From Amorphophallus konjac (Eukaryota; Streptophyta; Magnoliopsida; Alismatales; Araceae), in contig CM040118.1 of NCBI GenBank assembly GCA_022559845.1, positions 158,864,331 through 158,928,330 on the forward strand: DNA of 64,000 bases. Reading direction: 5' to 3'. Shown here piece by piece: positions 12,357-22,591 of this stretch. Both the position numbers and the translations under genes were made by a program. The stretch's first letter is position 1; each line of letters opens with the position of its first letter. Below the pieces are notes generated by a model. It was given only the letters and a program-made list of their open reading frames with translations, was not told the origin of the DNA and did not search any database.

Positions 12357-15185
12357 ATACCCGGGTCGCCCAGTCATCGACTCCCGGCGTGGGTCTCATA
12401 TCTCGGGGGCCGATCCCAGTAACTCTGGCTGACAGCTTCATGCTGTCGGTCGCTCCGGGCCGGGTTTTCTCGATCTACCATCTCGGGGCGGAGTCTTCCT
12501 CAGCTCCTCAGAAGAAGCGTCGCCACGACCGCAGAGGCAGGCGGCTCGCTGCTGCAACCAGCAACTCCGGCAAGACTGTTCTTGTCGGTGACTTGCAGAT
12601 CCATCTCGACGGGGGTGAACCAATCATACCCCAGGAACGGACCGTTCCCACCATCCCCACCTCCAATCGTTTTGACCTCTTGTGGCAAACACGAGAGGAC
12701 GGGGCAAAGCTCAAAGGAGCGGGTTCCTCGGCCGTAGCCCGGGGGCACCTACCACAGCCTGACACACAGCCTCCCGAGATAACTTGTCGGAAGAGCGGCG
12801 ACAAGGGAGACCCAAAATTTGACTTGAGGTGAATCTGGGTCACCCCAGAAGAAGCTCAAGCCGTTCGAAGGGCGCGCATTAGAAACCACCTGCGAGTGCT
12901 CAGACGAGGCATCAGACGGGATGCGACTGGCCTCACAATAGCACCGTCCGACGACGCCCAGTCATCTAACGTCCCCCGCACAAGTAAGCGGAGGCAAAGG
13001 CGAGCCCGCTCCCGGGCCCTCCAGCAACCTATTCCAGACTCTCCTCCGATCGACATCGGGAGTGAGCCCTCTCTGCAATGCACCTCGGTCTTTGATAGAC
13101 TAGGGGCGCATGTCCGCCCCGAGCGGCACACGCGCAGGAATTTGACGGCCCGGTTCATCAACGACGCAGTTCGAGTGTTCGCGTGCTACACCACTGGACA
13201 CCAGCCGGACACCCAGTCTGATGACTTGAACCAGCCTCTGTCCCACTTCAGGAGGCCACGTCATCAGGCTCTGCCACCTCCCCTAACAGGTCACATCGGC
13301 ACTTCTGCCAGACCGTAGGCGTCGGAACGTGCAGAAGAGCTCCCGGTGGAAGACCGTGACCCTCCTATCAACGTAGAGCTGGTCAACAATGACCCTTCTA
13401 CGAACGAGGCTCAAGAAGTGACCCTCGACACTCTTATGAAGGAGAACCAGCATCTGAAGGCCCTCCTGCAGGACCTCCTCCAGGAACGAGACCTTCATCC
13501 TCAGCAACCTGCTAGGCCCCAGGCCGAGGCACCGACCCCGCCGACTTCCCACGATGCTACCAACTCCTCAGCGGCGATCGCCCGAACCCCCTTGGCAACT
13601 GGGTTTGGCACGCCCCCGATCGAGGCCCAGCCACGAGCCTCCAATACGCCAATGCTAGAGAATCTCCTGGCGCAACGCCAGATGATCGAGCGCATTGTCG
13701 AAACAAAGCTCGCCCTGTATGGTGAAGGGGTTGTCACGATAGATCTCTACAGTGTACCTTACCCGTTTCACCACCAGCTAAAAAAGCTTCCCCCGGAGTA
13801 CTCCAAGCCGCCGAAGCTACAAAAGTTCGATGGGCAGGGGTCACCGCATGCACACTTGGCCTACTATGTTACGGCAATGGGTGAGTTAGCGTTGGATGAA
13901 TCATATCTCCTCCGCTACTTCGCTCACGGGAAGGGCCTTTCAATGGTATTCCCGCCTGAAGCCCGACTCAGTGATTGACTGGGCGGATCTCCAGAAGAAA
14001 TTCCTCGACCGCTTTCAGACGGCCGAGCGAAAGGTCTCCCTAGCTAAACTCTGTTCTCTCCGGTAGAAAAAGGGTGGAAGCACCCTCGACTTCAAAAAGT
14101 GGCAAGACCTGAGCATGAGGTGTGTTAATCCACCCGTTAAGGAAGACGCCATCACCATATGTCGTCGAGGCTTCGCGGCCGAGGTTAGCGAAAAGCTTCT
14201 CGGCACCAATATCAAAGGCTTCGACCAACTTAATTCGGCAGTCGCTGAAATAGAGATGTTCTTCGCTGATAACCTGATCTACACTGTAGCAAAGGGTAAG
14301 CAAAGGCGAGAACGCCAGCCCGGTAACGAGGTGAATATCATAGAGTTCACCCCTGTCGCCAAAGCTAGTAAGGAGGCCAAATCCAGTTGCTACGATAAAA
14401 AGCCAGCGGACAAGCCGGCTGCTCCCTCTTTCTCAGAGCGTATGAAGACACCCTTCTCCTTCAAGAAGGAACATACGAAGATGCTCTTCGACCTCTGCAT
14501 GGCCTAGAAGATTGTCGAGCTGCCAGAAATTCGCAAGCCGGACGAGGCCCTGAAGATCGATGATCCCAGTTATTGCCTGTACCATCACATGCTGGGTCAC
14601 TCAATTGAAGATTGCTACGTCTTCAAGACCCAGGAGCAGAAGTTGATCTGAGACGGCCTCGTTAAAATGAAGAGTGGTCTCGTCAATCCCCCGCAACCAC
14701 ATACGTGGGCCAGGCCAGCTAAGACAGCATGCGTGGCTCACCACTCAGCCAATGTCATCCACATGATGGCCGCATTTTCTCTTTCTGATGACGAGTCAGA
14801 AGAGCCCAATGCCAGTCGAAGGGGACGCTCGATTTGGTATCCGGGGTGGAGGCCCTGGCACGATCAGAGACCTCTCTCCTTCCCCAGGGAGAGAACTTGA
14901 CGACTCTTCAATATTCTCGTCGAGAATGGGCAGATCATGCCCCGTGACCCGCCGGCAGACTACACGCATTGGGACCGTAGTCATTCTCAATACTGCCCCT
15001 TCCACGCCAGAATCTGCCACCCGATCGAGTCCTGTGAGGAAGTTCAACACCTCATCCAGGAACATATCCAATGGGAGCAGATCGAGGCGGAGGGGAACTC
15101 TATGTCGCTCGTCAGGCTTCAACAAGCTGTCAAAGAGACCCTGAGCATCGCCAGGGATGCGCAAGAGCGGCCAGACTCCCCTTAA
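12357..15185 (+). pseudogene. gag: X gag polyprotein, main part (Tat-like, broken)
   Basis: Continues the frame cut at 1426. Frame 2 runs from 12357 to about 13930 and holds a basic region, a short coiled segment and the gag core (PPKLQKFDGQGSPHAHLAYY). A frameshift at about 13925-13943 moves it to frame 0, where WADLQKKFLDRFQ and the rest of the core follow, then two C/H clusters resembling Tat zinc motifs (YCLYHHMLGHSIEDCY near 14575 and YCPFHARICHPIESCEE near 14995). Nonsense codons: TGA 12830-12832, TAG 13316-13318, TAG 14064-14066, TAG 14505-14507, TGA 14649-14651, TGA 14898-14900. The apparent start at 13346 is a GTG inside the frame, not a true start. No protease, RT or integrase follows in the window. 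Confidence 0.75.
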
Positions 15186-15930
15186 GAAAATGGGCATGGG
15201 CTGCCTTACTAGCATCCTCCAAACTGGCTCGAGTTCCGGACTGACAACCAAGAAGCGCTCGAGCAATTGTGGAGACGTAGAGAGTAGGATGCCAGTCAAG
15301 AGACAGAGCTAACCAAATTCTCGATCAACGTCATCCATTCCCCTACTCCTCCTGCCCTTGTGGGCTCCCAGACGTCAGCACCTAGCCAGCCAACCCCAGC
15401 CACTTCGGCCGTGCGGTGGCGATCCTAGCGGGGGCTAAAGTCTCTCCCTTTTCCTGAAGAAGAAACTGCCAGGCTCCTCCGGGTCCTTCTTGGCCCGGAG
15501 GACATTCTGGTGGGCGAGACGACGACGAGCTCCTATGGATGCCAAAAAAATGATGATGATGATGATGATCATTGCGACATTCGCGTCTACGCATTCGAGC
15601 GCGAGTCGAAGATAGAAACGTCGAATAAACCTCGTGCCTCGCCCGATCAGGACGAGAACTCGCTTGGTGGTCCGCTACCCATTAAGGAAGCCCCCCAGGC
15701 GAAAGATACAGCTACAACTCTCCGACCAGCCATGCCGAGAGCATAATCAGAGAAAAGTCTGGAACTCCGGCACAGTCTCGGCATGCACCGAAAGTCATGC
15801 AAAGTCTGGGACCGAGCCCCAGAAGCTGCAAATGGAACATTGCAGAGGCCGTGCATCGCAACTAAAACATTCTAGAGATGTCACCGTTCATATAAATAAC
15901 TGCGACTTTGAAAAGAATTCATTCGGTGTT
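15186..15930 (+). other. X sequence after gag, decayed gag-protease link
   Basis: Short open stretches continue (for example 15510-15746, with an Asp run from an ATG/GAT trinucleotide repeat near 15549-15570), but no protease DTG or RT motif is visible. This probably represents the decayed end of gag. X coding sequence is not recognisable again until the antisense gene at 29404, so pol has been lost or was never present. Confidence 0.4.
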
Positions 15931-16226
15931 TAAAACGGCGCGGCAAGGCCCTAAACCGGAGCGACAAGGCCCTAAACCGGCATGCCCTCCCCTTTGCTTT
16001 GGTTTAAAACGGTGCCACCCATTTGCACATGCTAAACCGGTGCGCTAATGTTGAAGGACCCATCATGCCCATTTTCACAAGCTTTTCCTACAAGTGCTAA
16101 AATGACGTGGCCCCCTTTGAGATGGTTAATACGGCGCCACCCCCCGCTTTGAATGCACTAAAACGGCGCCCCCTTGCTTTTCTTAACACGGCGCGCTCCA
16201 TTGCCATGACCCCCTTGGAAGGCTTT
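15931..16226. repeat. Array of TAAAACGGCGCC-like motifs, unassigned spacer
   Basis: The motif TAAA(A/C)CGG(C/T)GC recurs at 15931, 15951, 15972, 16004, 16032, 16127, 16159 and 16183, embedded in unrelated sequence. The last copies contain the palindrome GGCGCC. The block ends where the truncated Z1 LTR begins. It could be X internal sequence or part of an unrecognised LTR. Confidence 0.6.
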
Positions 16227-16356
16227 AATCCGTGGGAGTGACGCATTGGCTTACAAAGCCGTACAATTGCGCATATACTTTCCCAAGGATATGAACACAA
16301 ACTAAAAGGACATAAATACAAAATAAAAGGTACATGCTCGGCGTCAATTCCCATCA
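16227..16356 (-). repeat. Z1 left LTR, truncated to its last 130 bp
   Basis: Matches 20646-20773 and the ends of both Z2 LTRs from AATCCGTGGGAGTGACGC to CCCATCA. Upstream of 16227 similarity stops abruptly and the CGGCGC-motif spacer begins. This indicates a deletion or a recombinant LTR. Confidence 0.8.
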
Positions 16357-16806
16357 ACTCTCCCCGGGTGGGAGGAACTCGACCCCGTCGAGTAGGGGTA
16401 TGGATGCTCGAGTACTCCGGCGGATCCGTCACCGTGCCACGTAGCGCGGGTATGCTCCACTCCAAGTGACCGTCACCTGCTCATTCCATATATACTCGAT
16501 ATGCGCAAGCTGCCATGGGCTAGAGGTGGACACTCCGGGTGGGGCACTCTCAAAGGGAAGGAAGCAGCTCGAAGACTCACTAGGAATCACCGCTGAGTCC
16601 CTATAGGTGACTGATCCGGGTATAGATGTAGAACTGATCCCATACTCATCGAATGAGTCCACTCGCCTCTTACTCATAAGAGAACGACAACGAACTTGCA
16701 CAAGACACATGCAGACAAACGACACACAAACCATGCAAACAAACCACACAAGGAAAACACACTGACTCATGCACGACTCTAGACTAAGGTGGTAGCATCA
16801 ATCCCA
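16357..16806 (-). other. Z1 polypurine tract and 3' untranslated region
   Basis: Between gag and the truncated LTR. CCCGGGGAGAGT in element direction abuts the LTR and is the likely polypurine tract. The rest is non-coding and is matched by 38352-38790 in Z2. Confidence 0.6.
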
Positions 16807-18324
16807 CTAGGTGGCCGTATCCTGCATTGCGGGAGAGTCCCCTAGTTCTCCCCCCAAAGCATAGTACTCCTCGGCTAGTGCCTCATCAGCCACGTAATCG
16901 ACACACTCAAGCTCGGGAGGTACGGATTCCCCAACACCTAGGGTTAGGGTGGTGCGAGCGGGACACTCGCTGGCAATGTGGCCAAACCCGTGACAGTGGA
17001 AACACTGCACTCTTGACCGACTACTCTCTCCTATAAAAGGGGCCTTACCCTTATCATCCCGTCGGGTAGGGGGTGTAGGCAGCAATGGGGGAGGTGTAGG
17101 TTCCTTGGACAATAGTGGAGGGGGTGCCGGTGCCAGAGGACGGGCTATAGGAGCCGGGGGACAGGCAACGGGTGCCAGTGGTTGGGGTGGAAATAGATCC
17201 CGGGGTGGAGGAGGGCGAGGTCGAGGAGCAAAGTGCTCCTGACGGGCGGGCTCCTGAGGACGAGCCATGGGTCCCCTCGGGTATGAACCTAAGGAGCCAC
17301 GGGAATCACTACGGGGAGGAGCGGGACTCCACCGAGGAATAGACTCGAACTCTCCCTCGAATTGCTCCATCTCGAGAGCAACTTGATATGCATCCTCCAA
17401 CTTGTCCACCTTGCGGCGGAGAAGCTCATACCGTAAGTGCGGGCGTAGACCACGCCGAAATCGAGAGACGGTAAGGGAATCCTCCTCCGTGGCATCACAT
17501 CGCAAGTAGTATTCATCAAATTCGGCGATGTAATCAGAGACGGACCGGTCTCCTTGGGTGAGGCTTTGCCACCTATCGATAAGACGCTGGCGGTAGGAGG
17601 TAGGGAGATATTTCTTCCTAAGCTTCTCCCTCATATCGGTCCATGTATCGATCGGGGGTTCTTGACGATGAAATAATAGGTTCTCCATGTTTCTCCAATA
17701 GGTTTGGACTTGGCCTAAAAGTTTCATCCTGGCGTACTTGACTTTTCGTTGGTCTGACATCTCGAACCACTCAAAATATCGATCCATACCAGCCTCCCAA
17801 TCAAGATAGACCTTTGGGTCTAAGGACCCGTCAAAGGTGAGAGGGTCGGCCCGAACGGTCCGAATGGCCCGTTCATCCATATCTTGGTCGTGGGTACCCC
17901 GTGTATGGCAATGATCACGACCATGCCCCCGATGCTCATTATCGGACTCATAGTCATGCACCTCGGGGGCTTCGTGCCTCCTAACAGCTACCCCTTGAAC
18001 CCTTGGAGTCGCGGGTTGGTGATCCGGCTCCGGTTGACCTTGGGTAGGTGGGATGGGTGCGTGGGTTGGTCCCTTCTCTAGAGCGGCAACTCTCCCGACC
18101 AATCCCTGAACGGACTGGTTCGACCCGGCGGCCCTATCCTCTACGGCCTTCATCCTCTCTTCTAGGCGGGTGCCTAGGCCATTCACCTGAGTACTCAACC
18201 CTTCCATCCTATCCACTCGAGTACTTTACTCATCCATGCGCTCACTCAACCCATCCATTTTCCCCATAAGAGTTCGGAACAATGTGGCCACTTCATCGGA
18301 ACTATAGACTCGGGATTCCGCCAT
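16807..18324 (-). pseudogene. gag: Z1 gag (Ty3/gypsy retrotransposon gag with CCHC knuckle)
   Basis: ATG at 18324; one TAA at 18226-18228 lies 32 codons in, after which 473 codons are open (a downstream GTG at 18216 is not a likely real start). The retrotransposon gag domain spans about 17350-17860 (YLDWEAGMDRYFEWFEMSD, YWRNMENLLFHRQ, LIDRWQSLTQGDRSV). It is followed by a proline-rich linker and one intact zinc knuckle CFHCHGFGHIASEC near 16975-17015. It ends at 16807 with no pol downstream. Gag would form particles and bind RNA, with enzymes needed from a helper element. Confidence 0.88.
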
Positions 18325-18453
18325 TGGTGGTGGTGGGGGTAAGTATTGAGTACCTCGACGAGTGGGCATGCAAGACACGGAGTAGGAGACACCGACTAAG
18401 GCAAATGCACACTACAAGATGATGCACCTAGACGTAACCAAAACTCAGCACGT

Positions 18454-18546
18454 GGCGGAGTTAATCGATCCGAAGATCACTCGTGCAAGTGTGCGGCCTT
18501 CCCGAGAGGCGTAGCCTAACGTTCGGACAACACCTTTTGATATACC
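18454..18546 (-). other. Conserved leader module in Z1
   Basis: Same block as in T and Z2, from GGCGGAGTTAATCGATCC to TTTTGATATACC on the plus strand, between the PBS and gag. The possible pairing GTCCGAA/TTCGGAT and the hairpin AGGC-TAC-GCCT are kept. Confidence 0.75.
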
Positions 18547-18674
18547 GGGTTATTGGGATGCAATGCAAAAGACACTTTTTTTGTTTGTTTTAAAACAATG
18601 ATGACCCTAAACATGACTTAGACGTAAATGACTAATGAATGACACTTTTTTTTTGACACCCTAGACTCAAACTC

Positions 18675-18686
18675 GCTCTGATACCA
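18675..18686 (-). other. Z1 primer-binding site (initiator tRNA-Met)
   Basis: TGGTATCAGAGC on the minus strand, three bases inside the 5' LTR end at 18690. Confidence 0.9.
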
Positions 18687-18689
18687 AAT

Positions 18690-20773
18690 TGATGCGGGAC
18701 GAGACATGGACACGACAAGCTCGCGATCGTCCCTTAACGAGGGAAGCGTCGAACGTGCGCGGTTGAGAAACTGACAGTGAGCTAGGGTGGTCGGCTCTCA
18801 CTTGTGCCCGGATCGAGTCACGGGACGGTCACGCTCTCTCTCACAGTAGCGGTGATATGAAATTATAGCGAGCTAGGTCCTAAAACTTGTTCTCTAGCAG
18901 TGGCATAAATAATCATATATGAAATTAAGCAAAATGTCAAGTAAGGAGCAAGGACGATACCTCCACGCGCTCGGCGTGGGGACGACGGACCCGTCCGAAA
19001 CTCGTACTCCCGGAACAATAATACACAAGATTACAGCAATAAGTTACAGCCCACTCCACGCAGGGAGGTAAAGGGTGACACAATGGGGTCCGGGAGGACC
19101 GATTTCGGGTTGACGGGCGGCTTCACGCATAGCTTCGGCCGCACACGTACTCGCGCCTGTGGGGCCCACTTGCTGTCTGGAGGGACCGTGTGGGACCCGG
19201 TGACACCGCTGTGGTGGTGGATGCCTGGATGAGCGCTCCCTGGAGTGGAGGCACGCTGGTTCACCGGTCAGAGGCCGGGCGGCTCCGATCGGCACCGGTC
19301 GGAACAACCGGCCACGGATCTGCAACTTCTGGTTTTTAGCACGCGTCCCGGCGAGAACGGACGCTGCGATCAGCCCCGATGTCGGATCGACACGAAACTG
19401 GAACCGTTGGAAAGCTAACTTCAAATAATTCAATCTAGGCTTGAAGATCTGGCCTGGATCTGCACAGATCCGGGCTTTAATGAATTGTTGAGTTGCTGTT
19501 GTACAGTGACCGGACTCTCAGATCTGCAGAGAATTTGTCTGAGAACTGCCTTTGACCGATATGTGAACGTCCGAATCTGAAGTGGTGGTCTTCAAAAAAG
19601 TTGTAGGAAATCAAGCTAGGAAAATGGACATAGTTTTTATGAAAGGTTTAGAGGTGGCTGTGATTTTTTCTGATTTTTGAACTGGAAGGTGGTCGGATCT
19701 GGAACTTGGCTGAAAGCACTGTAGCAGAGATAGAACAAGAATTTTGAAAAATGGATAGAGGGCGGATCAAAAATCAAGAAAAATGGTGGATGTAGGGGAT
19801 GATGGAAAAAACTCCCAGTAACATTGGGAGGGTTTAGAAAATTCACAAAGGTGGTCGGAGATGGGAAACTCAGAGCTGTTGTCACTGTAGACAGAGACAA
19901 AACAGATCTGGGGAATACAAAATGAACGAAATGGAAAATTACTAAATGGAGGAGTTTGGACGTGAAAATTTAGGTGGAGGTGGGGATTCAAGGCAAGAAC
20001 ACACCCTCAAAATTTAAAATCCATCTGAGCTCGTGGCTGGCAGGAAGAATTCACGAACTACACCTCTGTCTAGCAGGACAGAAACTTGAAGACGGCTCCG
20101 CGGCGGCTCGAAGGCGGCACGAACGGCGGCGGCGGCGGCACAGATGATCACCGGAGATAGAGGGGAGGGGATTGAAGATAGAACCACTCTAGATCTGGGG
20201 TTGGGAAAGGAAGAACAGCAGGAGAGGGGAGAGGGGCGCAAGAAGCTCTTGAATTCTCCAACAATTTTTCTTCATTTCATTTATTTTCACATGAAAATAC
20301 ACCTTATATATGCTTCCAACCAAATCCAACCTCCACCCTTAGATCTTGGGATGTGAGATGGATGGTCTGGATTGCATGCCACCAATCACACAAAAAAAAT
20401 AATTAATATATAAGGGGGGGCGGCCTATTGACCAAGGGGAGGCAAGGGGGACAATTTGACTTGGTAGGTAGCCTACCATGGAAATTCTTACCCCCTTGTC
20501 TACCCATGTGGCATATGACTAGTCCAACCTTCTAGATGTCCACCTAGGATGGTTGACTAGCCCCACAAGGTGACATGGACCAATGGGAAAGGGCTGAGGG
20601 CCCCCTTGCTGGTCCTACTGGAAAATTACATAGAAACCCACACAATCCGTGGGAGTGACGCATTGGCTTACAAAGCCGTACAATTGCGCATATACTTTCC
20701 CAAGGATATGAACACAAACTAAAAGGACATAAATGCAAAATAAAAGGTACATGCTCGGCGTCAATTCCCATCA
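18690..20773 (-). repeat. Z1 right LTR (5' LTR)
   Basis: 2084 bp, TGATGCGGG...CCCATCA. A minus-strand TATATAAGG at 20303-20311 is a plausible TATA box, and matching boxes occur in Z2 LTRs. All ORFs inside are chance. Confidence 0.88.
20303..20311 (-). promoter_or_regulatory. Candidate TATA box of Z1 5' LTR
   Basis: TATATAAGG on the minus strand. The equivalent place in Z2 LTRs reads TATAAAAC (37882-37888 and 42315-42321). Conservation of a TATA-like box at one position in three LTRs supports it. Confidence 0.55.
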
Positions 20774-22497
20774 TGCCCTTTTATAATGGTGATGACTTTA
20801 ACTCATGGCTGGGAAGAATGTGTAGGACCATAAATTCAATTGATCCAAATTTGTGGAAATTAGTTACTGATGGTCCTCATAAGTTGCCTTGGGATGAGAC
20901 CAAGTGGTCCAACCGAGATAGACTAAAGAGTCATGAAAATGCTACAATTTTGAGGTTGATGAAAAATTCTGTCAATGCTAACATGTTCACGTTTGTCTCC
21001 TCTTACAGAACCGCCAAAGAACTTATGGACAAATTGATGCAAGCTCAAGAGAAGCAAGGACTAAAGGGATTACTGGATGATGATATCTATCAAACTTGTG
21101 ATGAAAGTGTTGAGGAGGTAAGCTCTAAATCAGATGAAGATGAATTATCTTTTGAAGATTTAGTAGATGCCTATGAAGAACTGTCAGAAAAATATCAAAA
21201 GGTGAAACATGGAAACAAAGCACTGAAGAAAAGGTCTAATGAAAATATCCATGATAATTTTTCTTGTGTGAAATGCATTGATCTAAGTTCAAAAACTGAA
21301 GAACTGGAAAAAGAAAATGAACTCTTGGCATGTAAAGTCACATTGCTTAAGGAAACCGAAGAAAGTCTGAGGAGCAAGTTAGATTCTCTATCCGATGATG
21401 AAAAACTTTTTGAGAAACTACTTGACTCTGAAATAGATACCAAATCACTTCTGGATAAAAATGAGAAATTAAAAGGGGACAATGATGCCTTACTTATTCA
21501 AGTCTCTTTACTTGAGGGCAGATTGAAGTGTTTTGAAAATTTTGAAACAGAAAATGAACTGCTGAGCTCTGAACTTGAGAAGGTTAAAATGTTGAATATG
21601 ACCATGTCAGAAAGACTTCTGACTTTTGAAAAGGGCAAGTCAATGATTGGGCAAGAAAGTGATGATGTGAGTCTTCTAAAACAGGAAATAGAATCTCACA
21701 AAACCATAAACTCCACTCTGAATGAGAAAGTCATTTCTTGTGAAAATGAAATTCTAACTTGTGAACTTCAAATTGCTTCACTCCAGAACAAAATTGTTGA
21801 CTTGAACAAGTCATTGGGTAAATTTGTAAGTGGGGAGGAGAACTTGAACAAACTTCTAGGAACTAAGGTTAATTTCCAATGGGAAGGTCTAGGATACAAT
21901 CCTAGCAAAAAGGAAGCCTTTAATCTGAAAACCAAGACCTCCTTTGTGCATGCTTCCTGCTCCTCCAGTACATCAAACATTCCTTCCCATGTCAAACAAA
22001 AGCCAAACATGCATGCAAAGAAATCTAATGTGGAACACCAAGCTCCAAAACAAAACAATGCTTCATGTCACTATTGTGGTGAGCTTGGACATCTAATGCA
22101 TGACTATAGTTTGATGAAAGAGGATGATTTGAATGCTTGTAGGATGCATGACAGTAAATTTCAAGTTCATCAGAAAAAGAAGGTTGAATGCTTTCGTTGT
22201 GGGAAAATGGGTCATACTATGAAATTCTGTTGGTTGTTAAATGTCGAACCTAAATTTCACACTCAAAATTATAGACCCCCCAGACATGCTCAAAAGTCCA
22301 ATGCTTATGTCCAATCAAAGAAATTGAATAAACGCGTGTATTGTCATTACTGTGGTCATATGGGACATCTTATGGATGATTGTTCTTTATTGCACCTTGA
22401 CGATCTGAATGCAAGGAAAATGTGGAAAGCTGTTAGTCGTGGTGCAGCTAACCATCAGGGACCCAAGATGGCTTGAGTTACCAAAACCTCAAAATGA
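20773..22497 (+). pseudogene. gag: S1 gag (copia, Sirevirus-type), N-terminus cut by Z1
   Basis: Open for 567 codons from an ATG made of the last A of the Z1 LTR plus TG of S1. It begins in the N-terminal gag domain (PFYNGDDFNSWLGRM). Compared with S2 gag, it lacks the segment after KELMDKLMQAQEKQGLKG, an internal deletion. A long charged coiled coil follows, then three CCHC-type knuckles: CHYCGELGHLMHDY (last Cys is Tyr), CFRCGKMGHTMKFC, CHYCGHMGHLMDDC. An early TGA at 22474-22476 falls where S2 has a Trp codon; the conserved gag stop TGA is at 22495-22497. Confidence 0.85.
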
Positions 22498-22591
22498 CAA
22501 TCTTGTTTTGCAGGGATGCCTTGTGATGGAAGAAGTTGTCAATAAAATAAAATTCCTCCAAGGTAAGAAATTTGATGAGCTATTGTGGTAA
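22498..22591 (+). pseudogene. S1 start of pol, deleted after a few codons
   Basis: After the gag TGA comes TTGTTTTGCAGGGATGCC, matching TTCTTCTTGCAGATATGTCTT-like sequence at the gag-pol join of S2. A few codons equivalent to the start of S2 pol follow, then similarity ends. All of protease, integrase, RT and RNase H are missing. Confidence 0.6.

Larger units (their letters stand above)
16227..20773 (-). mobile_element. Element Z1: gag-only gypsy element, one LTR truncated
   Basis: Minus-strand element with a complete right (5') LTR, primer-binding site, leader module and gag, but no protease, RT or integrase. Only the last 130 bases of the left LTR remain (16227-16356). Its right border is followed by TGCCC (20774-20778), which should be the duplication, but the left flank is lost so it cannot be checked. 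It inserted into the gag of S1. Same family as Z2: LTRs, leader and PBS match. Confidence 0.85.

Noticed and set aside
18454..18546. Leader module as a hammerhead ribozyme
   Set aside because: The CTGATGA and GAAA core elements of a hammerhead are not present in the module.
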